From: CAZESS01 sp964414415
GTDB lineage: Archaea > Thermoplasmatota > E2 > UBA202 > DSCA01
Length of the DNA stretch: 64,000 nt
Direction of reading: 5' to 3'
Assembly: GCA_964414415.1 (NCBI GenBank)
Contig: CAYPWJ010000002.1
Span: 58,060 to 122,059, forward strand
Notes under the pieces: generated by a model
Told to the model about the DNA's origin: nothing
Databases searched by the model: none
The model's input: only the letters and a program-made list of their open reading frames with translations
Shown: positions 1-8,984 of the stretch, piece after piece
Layout: every line of letters begins with the position of its first letter
How positions within the stretch are numbered: the stretch's first letter is position 1
Position numbers and translations under genes: made by a program

Positions 1-1
1 T

Positions 2-3000
2 GACAATGTCAAAATAAAATACAATCTTTTCGAGAACATCGAAGGCGAGGATGTTTTCTCAGCAGTCGGTGTTTACGTAGGAGCGGGTAAAACGATAGAC
101 GGCCCCGGTATAGAAGTCAACTATAATCATTTCATTAACAATAAGATGGGTGTTTATGCTTTAGAAGATACAGGCGATTTGGTGGACAAGGTTGACGCCA
201 CCTGCAACTGGTGGGGTGATGCATCCGGGCCGAACCATACGAGCAACCCGCTTGGAAGCGGTGATAATGTCAGTGACAAGGTTGAATTTGTCCCGTGGCT
301 CAATGCAACCTATCCTGATGGAGAGTGTATCGGTGGTACATGCAAGACAGATATATGGGTTGACAACGACTATGACAGCTCTACACCGGGCTGGAACATA
401 GACCATTTCGCAACCATACAGGACGGCGTGGACAGAGTTTGCGACGGTGGCACGGTCCACGTTGCAGCGGGAGCCTACAATGCGTCACTTCTCATAGATA
501 AACCTCTAACATTGCAAGGAGCCGGAGCATCTCAGACCATTATAAATGGATCCTCTAGTACTAAAGCTATGAAATTGCTTATAGAGGTGTACGGTAATCT
601 TACTGTTGATGGATTCACTATCAATGCATCTGAAATCTGGGGAACAGTCTACGGTAGAGATGAACCATCTCTGCACGATGATAACCCAGGTCAATGGAAC
701 TTTACGAACAATACATTTGAACTGGGGACAATGTATTTTGATCATACGGACGCCGATATAAAAATCTGTAACAACACGTTCAATACAACATGGGAGGCGG
801 TTGGCACAGAGGAATGCACTGGAGCAATGGAAATCGGCCATAACAAGATGAATTACGTTGATGACGATAATGAGGGCAATCCCGGACTCATCAAAATCTC
901 TAACTGGCCTAAATACTGGGAAAACAGCAGCGGGAGTTTCCTTATACCGAACAATGCCACCGCCAAACAATGGATACACAACAATACCATGAACTGCAAT
1001 GGTGCCATCGGGATAACGTATCATAGCTATCCTTCTGCCGAAAATTGGCAATCTTGGGGAGGCCCACAGGTTGTCGACAGTGCTGCCGTATTTAGCGATG
1101 TTGTCATAGAAAACAACGAAATCTCCGGCGTTGGCGATCTCAATGCTGCCGCCTATCCTGGCGTCTTTAATGAGTCTCCCTATCCTAACGCTGGCATTTT
1201 GTTAAAGAGAAATGGCAGTGGCACCGGGTTTGAAGACACAGTTATTTCCAGCAATACCATCACGGCAGATGCTGGCGCCGCCGAGGTGAACCAGGGAATC
1301 CATCTATCTGGAAACTGTACCGATACAACAATCACTGAAAACTCGATAACGGGCTTCGACAATGCTGTCTACCTCAACACCACCACTGGCGAATACCCCT
1401 CCAGTACAGCAATTCATTACAACAATTTCGGTGGCAATACCTACGGCGTCTACACCGAGGACCCCATCAATATGACCGACGCCACCTGCAACTGGTGGGG
1501 TCATCCATCCGGGCCGAACCACACTGACAATCCGTCCAAAGACCATGGGATAGGTGACAACGTGAGCGACAACGTCGACTTCTCGCCGTGGCTCAACGCG
1601 CCATATCCCGGCGGCAAAGCCATCGACTACTGGAACCCCACCTCTGTTGATGGCGAGGCAGACATTGACGAAAAAGCGAACGCAGACACCACGGTAAATA
1701 TCACGACTACCGAAGAGCAAAACGTCACCGTGCAGAACTACGTGGGCGACCCCGAGCCCGGTGCAGGATCACCGCAGGGCATCGGCCCGATCGGCAAATA
1801 CGTCGACGTGGCCGTCGAAAACGAAACGGCGGTTGAATGGCCCGTCAACATCACCATCTACTACACGCAGGCGGACCTCGACGCGGCTGGCATCCCCGAG
1901 ACGTCATTGACAGAGATGCTCTACTACGACGAGACATCCGGTGAGTGGGAGGCATACAACGACACCGGCGTCAACACCGCAAACACCGACGGATACGAGG
2001 GCTACGTCTGGGCGAACGCCTGGAACGGCTACCAGCTCTCGCCGAAGGCACCGAGCGGCTTGATGGACGTCTGGGTCGACGACGATGCAGACCCGGGGTG
2101 GTATGACGCCGCGCATGTCAGGACCATCAAGGAGGGCATCGACAACGTCACCGCGGGCGGCACCGTCCACGTCTGGGACGGTACGTACCATGAGGAGAAC
2201 ATTTTCGTCAACAAGTCTATCAGCATCATCGGCAACACCTCTGTTGATGCCCGGAACAAGGCCGTTGAACTGAACACCAATGTTAGCTACACAGATAAGG
2301 GCTTCATCGTCCAGGCGGACCACGTCAACATATCGGGCTTCAACATCACCAACTGGGGTGGCATATATCCCTGCGGCGGCGTGCTCGTCAATCATTCCAG
2401 CCGCTGCAACATCTCAGGGAATGTCATGGCGGGTGACTACGACGGTGTCAAACTCAACGCATCAGATGAAAACGTTGTCTATAACAATATCATCCTGGAA
2501 TCCACGTATGGTGTCTGGATGGCCAACGGAAGCAGCCACAACGTCATCGATTCGAACTTTATCAGAGACACACAGATTGGCATACTATATTACACCGAGG
2601 AACCTGCCTGCTGGAACACCATCGTCGGTAACAACATATCCCACAACCTCCTCTGGGGCATAGCTATGGAGTATACCTATCAGGATGAGATCATCGACAA
2701 CGAGTTCTGGTACAACGGCGGAGGCAGTGGAGAAATGGTGATTGCGCAAGAAAACGGTGGCAGCAATGGCGGCGCAATAGGCCTCCGGGGGGCCAACGAC
2801 ACCTACATTGGAGGAAACACCATGCGGTACAATTATCACGGCGTAGTGATGGACACTTGCGAGGACAACCTGGTGGAGTCCAACGACATCCAACAAACGC
2901 TGCCCGGTTGGAATCCCTCTGACCCATTGGAGGGAGATCCTCCTCCAATTGGCGTTATGATTGTGGAGGGCCGCTCCTATAACGTCATCCAGCATAACAA

Positions 3001-4408
3001 CGTCTCCAGCTATCCTATTGGAATAGCTCTGGTGGGCACGACTCACGAGAAGGTGAGATACAACGACATCTCTGCCAATGGATACGGCGTGAGCTTGGGT
3101 GGCACTGTTTTCAGCAACATCACTGGAAACGAGATATACAGCAACGCCGGATACGGCGTGCGCCTTGACAGCTCTGGTTACAACAACCTGACTGGGAACG
3201 AGATATACGACAACACCGACGACGGCATATATTTCCATAGCTCCCGTTACAACAATATCACTGGAAACGCCATCTGGGGCAACGACAACCGGGGAATCAA
3301 TCTGTTGGACTCTCCCTGCAACAACCTGACCGGCAATTACATCTGGAACAATGCCGATGAAGGCGTCTACCTCGATTATCGGTCCAGCTACAACAACCTC
3401 ACCGAGAACTACGTCGCCGACAACAGCCACGGCATCTACCTCGAGGGCTCCTCGGGTACGCTCCTCGAGAACACCACGGTACGCGACTGCGTCGCATCCG
3501 GCAACGCCATCTATGACTTCTACGCCACCGACTACACCGTCAACACCACCGTCACCAATCTCACCGTGTCGAGCTACCCGACGCCAGTCGATGTCGCCTA
3601 CGGCGGCACCGTTGCGGTGAAGGGCGTCGACGAGAGCGAGATAACGCCGTACGACGAGCACGCGCCGCTCAACCGCTACGTCAACGTCACCGGCAGCTCC
3701 TGGGTCAACATCAGCATCCACTACACAGATGGAGACCTCACCTACACCAGCGAGGACACCCTGGGAATGTACGAGTATACCGGAACCAGCTGGTCAGAGG
3801 TGACGACAGCGGACCATTACCCGGATGACAACTATCTACAGGTGAACATCTCCTCGTTCAGCATCTACGGCCTGTTCGGCGACATCACGCAGCTGAACCT
3901 GTCGCTCTACGAGGGATGGAACATGGTCTCGGTGCCCTGCAACCAGAGCCTGAACACCGCCGGGGAGCTCGCCGAGCTGGTCAACGGCGAGAGCGAGGGC
4001 GTGTGCACCGTCATCACCAGGTGGGACACCGCCAAGCAGCGGTACGTCAGCTACATCCCGGGCTCCGGCGAGGGCTTCGCCCTGTCCAACGGCACCGGCT
4101 ACTTCGTCTACGTCACGGCTGATGTCAACGTGAACATCACCGGTGACATCGTCACGCCGGACGTCGACCTGTCGCTCGAGGAGGGCTTCAACCTCGTCGG
4201 GTGGCCGTATCCCTACGACGCAGAGGCCAGCGACATCGCCGGCGGCATCGACAACTGCGTCAAGGTCTCAAAGTTCAACGCGTCGACGCAGACGTGGCTG
4301 CCCGAGTACGTGCCAGGGCTCCCCGCCTCCAACGACTTCGCCGTCCGGATGGGCGAGGGCGTGTTCGTCTTCGTCAACCCGGGACCGTCTGGCTGGCAGC
4401 CCAGGTAA
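2..4408 (+). CDS. Secreted parallel beta-helix (NosD-like) surface protein, 5' end outside window
   Basis: The frame is open from base 2, upstream of the first ATG (146), so the true start and any signal peptide lie before the window. The protein is dominated by Asn/Gly-rich beta-helix repeats (patterns such as NNLTGNEIYDN and NNITGNAIWGN, bases about 3110-3420), typical of NosD/CASH-type right-handed helices in exported archaeal proteins. NWWG modules (NWWG..SGPNHT..NP) occur near bases 208-255 and 1492-1530. Beta-sandwich-like linkers lie near 1620-2050 and 3650-3880. The last 165 residues (about 3895-4396) form a two-repeat module (GWNMVS... then GFNLVGW...) that is also found at the end of the next gene. 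Many N-x-S/T sites fit an extracellular location. No C-terminal membrane anchor or PGF-CTERM motif is visible. A role in surface binding or polysaccharide processing is inference. Confidence 0.85.
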   Translation, partial: DNVKIKYNLFENIEGEDVFSAVGVYVGAGKTIDGPGIEVNYNHFINNKMGVYALEDTGDLVDKVDATCNWWGDASGPNHTSNPLGSGDNVSDKVEFVPWLNATYPDGECIGGTCKTDIWVDNDYDSSTPGWNIDHFATIQDGVDRVCDGGTVHVAAGAYNASLLIDKPLTLQGAGASQTIINGSSSTKAMKLLIEVYGNLTVDGFTINASEIWGTVYGRDEPSLHDDNPGQWNFTNNTFELGTMYFDHTDADIKICNNTFNTTWEAVGTEECTGAMEIGHNKMNYVDDDNEGNPGLIKISNWPKYWENSSGSFLIPNNATAKQWIHNNTMNCNGAIGITYHSYPSAENWQSWGGPQVVDSAAVFSDVVIENNEISGVGDLNAAAYPGVFNESPYPNAGILLKRNGSGTGFEDTVISSNTITADAGAAEVNQGIHLSGNCTDTTITENSITGFDNAVYLNTTTGEYPSSTAIHYNNFGGNTYGVYTEDPINMTDATCNWWGHPSGPNHTDNPSKDHGIGDNVSDNVDFSPWLNAPYPGGKAIDYWNPTSVDGEADIDEKANADTTVNITTTEEQNVTVQNYVGDPEPGAGSPQGIGPIGKYVDVAVENETAVEWPVNITIYYTQADLDAAGIPETSLTEMLYYDETSGEWEAYNDTGVNTANTDGYEGYVWANAWNGYQLSPKAPSGLMDVWVDDDADPGWYDAAHVRTIKEGIDNVTAGGTVHVWDGTYHEENIFVNKSISIIGNTSVDARNKAVELNTNVSYTDKGFIVQADHVNISGFNITNWGGIYPCGGVLVNHSSRCNISGNVMAGDYDGVKLNASDENVVYNNIILESTYGVWMANGSSHNVIDSNFIRDTQIGILYYTEEPACWNTIVGNNISHNLLWGIAMEYTYQDEIIDNEFWYNGGGSGEMVIAQENGGSNGGAIGLRGANDTYIGGNTMRYNYHGVVMDTCEDNLVESNDIQQTLPGWNPSDPLEGDPPPIGVMIVEGRSYNVIQHNNVSSYPIGIALVGTTHEKVRYNDISANGYGVSLGGTVFSNITGNEIYSNAGYGVRLDSSGYNNLTGNEIYDNTDDGIYFHSSRYNNITGNAIWGNDNRGINLLDSPCNNLTGNYIWNNADEGVYLDYRSSYNNLTENYVADNSHGIYLEGSSGTLLENTTVRDCVASGNAIYDFYATDYTVNTTVTNLTVSSYPTPVDVAYGGTVAVKGVDESEITPYDEHAPLNRYVNVTGSSWVNISIHYTDGDLTYTSEDTLGMYEYTGTSWSEVTTADHYPDDNYLQVNISSFSIYGLFGDITQLNLSLYEGWNMVSVPCNQSLNTAGELAELVNGESEGVCTVITRWDTAKQRYVSYIPGSGEGFALSNGTGYFVYVTADVNVNITGDIVTPDVDLSLEEGFNLVGWPYPYDAEASDIAGGIDNCVKVSKFNASTQTWLPEYVPGLPASNDFAVRMGEGVFVFVNPGPSGWQPR

Positions 4409-4452
4409 CCCCTTTCTCTCCCTTTTCCCTTCTTTTTCTATCCTGTTTTTTT
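4409..4452 (+). terminator. Pyrimidine/T-rich tract, probable transcription terminator
   Basis: Directly after the TAA stop there are 44 bases with one A and one G, ending in seven T. Archaeal RNA polymerase terminates at T-rich tracts without needing a hairpin. A similar pyrimidine tract follows the next beta-helix gene. Confidence 0.5.
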
Positions 4453-4470
4453 GCGCCGGATATTTTAGAT

Positions 4471-4482
4471 AAGTATTTATAC
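4471..4482 (+). promoter_or_regulatory. TATA-box promoter of the second beta-helix gene
   Basis: AAGTATTTATAC contains TTTATA at 4476-4481, 55 nt before the ATG at 4531. Transcription would start near 4503 and leave a short leader holding a strong Shine-Dalgarno (AGGAAGGAGG, 4513-4522). The same 12-mer precedes the PaaK-like gene at 27162. Confidence 0.6.
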
Positions 4483-4530
4483 AAATGACGGTTATCTTTT
4501 TTACTCCAACAGAGGAAGGAGGCACGGATT

Positions 4531-7500
4531 ATGAAAGCAAGACATGCATATATTCTTGGAATTGTAGGGATAGTCGCGTTTGTCGGATTCATGTCGATGA
4601 ACGCCGACGCAAACGGGACAGATGTCATCTATGAGGAGGACTTCGAGGATAGCTGTCCGCCATCCGGCTGGACGATCGGCGAGAAGCCTGCAAACGGCGA
4701 TACATGGGCCTGTAGCACCGTTTTGCCGGGCATCTGTGTTCAGGGGGGCGCCAGTGGTACCTTTATGGCGTTTGACGATGACGATTACGGCCCGGGCAGC
4801 GACAATCCACAGGAGTGGCTTGTTTCGCCTGCTGTCAACTGTGGTAACTACGAGAATATAGCCCTGTCGTGGACCGGAGACTTCCAGGACTTCGCCGGTC
4901 ACGGCGAATTCTGGGTGAACGTCTCCAACGATGCCGGCGTGACGTGGACAAACGTCTATCATGCAGACATGGATGTCGGGGGGTTTGACACTGACTCAGC
5001 CATCCCGGTGGATATCTCCGCCGTGGCCGACCATTCCAGCCATGTCATGGTCAATTTTACCTACAGCGATACAGATTCCACGGGGACTTCAGACAATGCG
5101 TGGGGGGCGCTGGTTGACGACGTCACCCTGACGGGAACACCGACGGGGTTTGTCTATATCGACGAAAACCACAACGGCTCGTATGACGACGGCGAGTGGC
5201 ACGGCGTCTTCATTGCCGATGCGGTGGACAACGCCGAACGCGGCGACACCATCTACGTCTGGAACGGCAGCTACTGGGAGACCAACATCACCATCGACAT
5301 GCCGCTGACTGTCATCGGGAACACGTCCGTCGACGCTCTCGCAGGCATCGACATGCCGCGGACCACGTACCTGAACTATACCGACAAGGGCTTCATCATC
5401 AACGATACAAGCCACGTCAACATCTCCGGCTTCTACCTTGTAAACAAAGGGAGGATGGAGATGTGCGGCGGCGTAAGCCTGAACCACTCCAGCCACTGCA
5501 ACATCTCCGGCAACATCATCATGGGTGACGCGGACGGCATCTACCTCAACGACTCGCACTACAACACCATATATAACAACTTCATCTATGACAACAATTT
5601 TGTGGGTATCTGGATGGTTGGGTCCAGCAACAACACCATCGAGATGAACAATCTCACCGGCAATTACTACGGCATCCTCTACGAGCCGTACGAGGCCATG
5701 CAGCTCAAGTTTTCTTGGAACACCATCCGGCACAACAACATCTCATATAATGGCGGGTGGGGGATTGTCATGCGCGGCACAGACAACGAGACCATCGAAT
5801 ATAACGATTTTTACGGCAACGGCCTGGATGGCGGGGGCGCCATCCATTTCATTGGCGTCAACGACGGCATCATTGCTCACAACACCATGATGTACAACTA
5901 CCCGTGGGGCGTCTGGCTGGAGCACTGCGAAGAGGTCACCGTTGAAGATAACACCATCCTGGGGGGAGAGACCGTAAACGACAATGGAAACGCACACACC
6001 TACCACGTCTATCTAAAGGAATCTGAGGGATGGCATCTCCACGACGAGGTGCATTTCTCCCATCGATACGGCCGAGAAGTAATTGATCTGCCGCTTCCCG
6101 ACGTCGACGGCGAATACAAGGTGCGTATATCCCAGTCTGGCGGAACGGCGGCTCACATCGACTACGTGGCGCTGCTCGACGGCGGGGAGACGCCGCCCGC
6201 CGGTGCTTCATACGTGGACGGTGGGGACATCCTCCAGAAAGTCGTGGCTGCGGACAACGACGTCGCCGACGCCTGGGGGAAGACCATCGAGCTTTCGTGG
6301 GATGGAACGTTTACGTCGACTCGCCTCGTCCTGGTGGCCAACGAGGAGCAGCCGATACCTGAGATTCCCCATCGGACGCCGTCGGTCATGTTTCCGTCGT
6401 TCATGGAGCCCTACCGGATAGAGGAGACGGGCGCTGTCGACGTCGACGGAACCCTCGATGACCTGGGGGATGCGGATTTCCGGGCATACTGGATCCCGAC
6501 GACCGGTCATCCCCGCGGGTACACGTACGTCTGGCTTCGCTCCGACGGCGAGTACCTCTCCGGCGCGATGGAGGTCACCGGGGACAACACCTACGATGAC
6601 ACGGGATGGGGCTCGCTGTACATCGCGACTGGCCGCGAGGTGCAGGAGTTCCGCGTCACCGCCACCGATCATGCTTACGGCGTCGACTCCTTCGTCTACA
6701 CCGATGCCGTCGGATGGCAGCACATGCTCTACGAGTTCCGGATCCCGCTGGACGAGATCGGGGCAGCAATCGGCGACACTGTCCGCGTGGGCTACGGCAG
6801 CTACGGTACCTTTGGGCCAATGACAGGCCCGACTGGGGTCTACATTAGCAACGGCATGTACCTTCCGCCCAACACTGACGAATGCTTCAACACGCTGGAG
6901 GACAACACCATATCCGGCCATGACTACGGCGTCCTTCTTTCAGGCACGGACAACGAGACACTCGCCGGCAACACGATAACCTATAACTTTGAGGCTGGTG
7001 TCTACTCGATGTATAGCGAAAACATCTCCATCATAGACCACAACAATTTTTCTCATAATGGACCGGTGTCAGGATGGGAGTACCATACTGGCGGCGTTGT
7101 TTTCGAACATACGCATCACAGCGACGTCGCCGGCAACTTTTTCACCGACAACAGGGGAGGTGCCATCAATTTCATTGCTTCCCGGCACAACGACATCATC
7201 GACAACGACATCATCGAAAACTGCGGCTGGCTGCACGGGATAGGGATAATAGAGAACGCAAACCATACCTACATCGCCACAAATAATATACGAGACAACA
7301 CAGGGCCGGGGATAGAAATCTTGCATACGGGATACACCCGGGTAGAGGACAACAACATCACCGGCAACGCATTTGCTGGCATATACATGTATCGCGCTCC
7401 ATATACCGACATCAACCGCAATTTCATCGCAGACAACATAGACGGCGAAAGCGGCATACATATCGGGAAGGAGTCAAATCACTCCAGCATCACGAACAAC

Positions 7501-8319
7501 ACCATCAAGGCCAACGGCGTCGGCATCTACATCAACGGTGGACCAAACACCACTGGCTATTATTGGAACGTCGATACACAGATACACTGGAACCAGATAT
7601 ACGACAACACGGAATACGGCCTCTGGTACGAGATGTCCACCGGCGGGACGACGCCCTACGTCAACGCGACGTGGAACTGGTGGGGTGCCGCCAACGGCCC
7701 GAGCAGCGACAGCGGCAACATGCAGGACCCCGTCACCAATACGTATGCCACCGGGTCCGGCGACGAGATCAACGGCAGCGCCGCATACGCCAACATCCAC
7801 TTCGACCCCTGGATGGGCCTCTATCTCTACCAGGGCTGGAACATGGTCTCCCCGGGCTTCATCCCCGAGGTGGGCACAGCCGGTGACCTGGCAGACCTGA
7901 TCGGCGACAACTGCACCGTCATCACCAGGTGGGACAGCGACAAGCAGCGCTACGTCAGCTACATCCCGGGCTCCGGCGCGGGTTTCACGCTGCGTGACGG
8001 CGAAGGCTACTTCGTCTACGTCACCCACGACACCAACGTACAGTTCACCGGCGGCCTCGCATCGCCGAGCATCGACCTGACGTTGAGCGACGGGTTCAAC
8101 CTGGTCGGATGGCCCGACGTTGGCTACCGGCAGGCCAGCTGGTTCGCCGGCCAGATCGACAACGCCGTCAAGGTGTCCATGTATGACGCTGAGACGCAGA
8201 CGTGGCTGCCCGAGTACATCGCCGCGCTGCCCATCTCCAACGACTTCGACGTGCTGATGGGCGACGGCGTCTTCGTGTTCGTCAACCCGGGACCGTCGAA
8301 CTTGGGCGGGGGAGCGTAG
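4531..8319 (+). CDS. Secreted beta-helix protein with choice-of-anchor-J-like head and carbohydrate-binding-like insert
   Basis: 1262 residues. The start is set by the Shine-Dalgarno at 4513-4522. An N-terminal signal peptide (MKARHAYILGIVGIVAFVGF, then a small-residue cleavage region) shows export. Residues about 30-205 (EDFEDSCPPSGWTI... WLVSPAVNC... DDVTLTG) look like a choice-of-anchor-J/MAM-like adhesin domain. NosD-type beta-helix repeats follow to about residue 480. Residues about 480-800 interrupt the helix with sandwich-like sequence resembling galactose-binding or CBM9-like domains. The helix then resumes to about residue 1090. The last 165 residues repeat the GWNMVS/GFNLVGWP module of the upstream protein, ending in the identical VFVFVNPGPS. 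No C-terminal anchor is seen. Likely a surface adhesin or polysaccharide-acting protein paired with the upstream gene; substrate unknown. Confidence 0.88.
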   Translation: MKARHAYILGIVGIVAFVGFMSMNADANGTDVIYEEDFEDSCPPSGWTIGEKPANGDTWACSTVLPGICVQGGASGTFMAFDDDDYGPGSDNPQEWLVSPAVNCGNYENIALSWTGDFQDFAGHGEFWVNVSNDAGVTWTNVYHADMDVGGFDTDSAIPVDISAVADHSSHVMVNFTYSDTDSTGTSDNAWGALVDDVTLTGTPTGFVYIDENHNGSYDDGEWHGVFIADAVDNAERGDTIYVWNGSYWETNITIDMPLTVIGNTSVDALAGIDMPRTTYLNYTDKGFIINDTSHVNISGFYLVNKGRMEMCGGVSLNHSSHCNISGNIIMGDADGIYLNDSHYNTIYNNFIYDNNFVGIWMVGSSNNTIEMNNLTGNYYGILYEPYEAMQLKFSWNTIRHNNISYNGGWGIVMRGTDNETIEYNDFYGNGLDGGGAIHFIGVNDGIIAHNTMMYNYPWGVWLEHCEEVTVEDNTILGGETVNDNGNAHTYHVYLKESEGWHLHDEVHFSHRYGREVIDLPLPDVDGEYKVRISQSGGTAAHIDYVALLDGGETPPAGASYVDGGDILQKVVAADNDVADAWGKTIELSWDGTFTSTRLVLVANEEQPIPEIPHRTPSVMFPSFMEPYRIEETGAVDVDGTLDDLGDADFRAYWIPTTGHPRGYTYVWLRSDGEYLSGAMEVTGDNTYDDTGWGSLYIATGREVQEFRVTATDHAYGVDSFVYTDAVGWQHMLYEFRIPLDEIGAAIGDTVRVGYGSYGTFGPMTGPTGVYISNGMYLPPNTDECFNTLEDNTISGHDYGVLLSGTDNETLAGNTITYNFEAGVYSMYSENISIIDHNNFSHNGPVSGWEYHTGGVVFEHTHHSDVAGNFFTDNRGGAINFIASRHNDIIDNDIIENCGWLHGIGIIENANHTYIATNNIRDNTGPGIEILHTGYTRVEDNNITGNAFAGIYMYRAPYTDINRNFIADNIDGESGIHIGKESNHSSITNNTIKANGVGIYINGGPNTTGYYWNVDTQIHWNQIYDNTEYGLWYEMSTGGTTPYVNATWNWWGAANGPSSDSGNMQDPVTNTYATGSGDEINGSAAYANIHFDPWMGLYLYQGWNMVSPGFIPEVGTAGDLADLIGDNCTVITRWDSDKQRYVSYIPGSGAGFTLRDGEGYFVYVTHDTNVQFTGGLASPSIDLTLSDGFNLVGWPDVGYRQASWFAGQIDNAVKVSMYDAETQTWLPEYIAALPISNDFDVLMGDGVFVFVNPGPSNLGGGA

Positions 8320-8368
8320 GCTCTCCTCTCTTTCTCCTCTCTCCCTCTCTTTCTCCCTTTGCTCCCCC
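8320..8368 (+). terminator. Polypyrimidine tract after the second beta-helix gene
   Basis: Bases 8321-8360 are forty consecutive pyrimidines, immediately after the TAG stop, followed by G and more C/T. Position and composition match the tract after the first beta-helix gene, so both probably serve transcription termination. Confidence 0.45.
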
Positions 8369-8402
8369 AAAACCTTTTTTAAGGCGCGCTTGATGTCGTA
8401 GC

Positions 8403-8978
8403 ATGGCCGACGAGCAGGAGTTACAGCATCTCAGAGTCGTTCTTGATTATCTTCCCTGCGAGGACTGCGAGGACCGCGTTCCCTGGGAGGAGCGCGAGTA
8501 TCTGTGCTCGGTGTGCGGCAGAATCAGCAGAAACGTCTCCGCGGAGATAGCGGTGCCCCGCTGGCGGACGGAGAACGGCGACGTCGTCGCCGTCGAAGGC
8601 CGTGACATCGAGGAGCTCCGCCCCGAGGTCTCCATGGTGGAACAGGAGCCCGAGGAACCCGTGGAGCCCGAGGAGCAGGAGCCGATGGAGGACATCGAGG
8701 TGCTCGAGATCGGCGTCGAGGTCCCCGAGGCGGAGGCAGAGCCCGAGGAGGACGAGGAGCTCCCCGAGTGGGAGACCGTCGAGGAGACGCCGTACACGGT
8801 CGGCGAGTACACGCTCCACACCAAGGAGGCCACCCTGCGAGGCGGCCGGAAACAGCAGATCTATTTTTTCGCAAAGAAAGAAAAAAAAGATGCGACTCCC
8901 TGCGCCAAGCCGGAGGGCTACGACGTCAAAGTCAACGAAAAAACAGGGCTGCCCGTGCTCAAGCGAAAAAAGAAATAG
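8403..8978 (+). CDS. Zinc-ribbon protein with acidic linker, unknown function
   Basis: 191 residues, first gene of the operon that continues into queA six bases later. A T-rich TATA-like element (TTTTTTAAG, 8375-8383) sits about 27 nt before the ATG. The N-terminus has two CxxC pairs (PCEDC near residue 19, CSVC near 36), consistent with a zinc ribbon. Residues about 75-135 form a Glu/Pro-rich acidic linker. The basic C-terminus (YTLHTKEATLRGGRKQ, then IYFFAKK, ending KRKKK) resembles a short conserved domain seen in euryarchaeal proteins, recalled from memory and not searched. The charge layout (zinc ribbon, acidic spacer, basic tail) suggests nucleic-acid or protein binding, but no function can be assigned. 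Confidence 0.8.
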   Translation: MADEQELQHLRVVLDYLPCEDCEDRVPWEEREYLCSVCGRISRNVSAEIAVPRWRTENGDVVAVEGRDIEELRPEVSMVEQEPEEPVEPEEQEPMEDIEVLEIGVEVPEAEAEPEEDEELPEWETVEETPYTVGEYTLHTKEATLRGGRKQQIYFFAKKEKKDATPCAKPEGYDVKVNEKTGLPVLKRKKK

Positions 8979-8984
8979 CCGACG

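Noticed and set aside
2585..3721. 378-codon minus-strand open frame inside the first beta-helix gene
   Set aside because: Val/Asp repeats mirror the Asn/Ile beta-helix repeats on the other strand; no promoter or Shine-Dalgarno.
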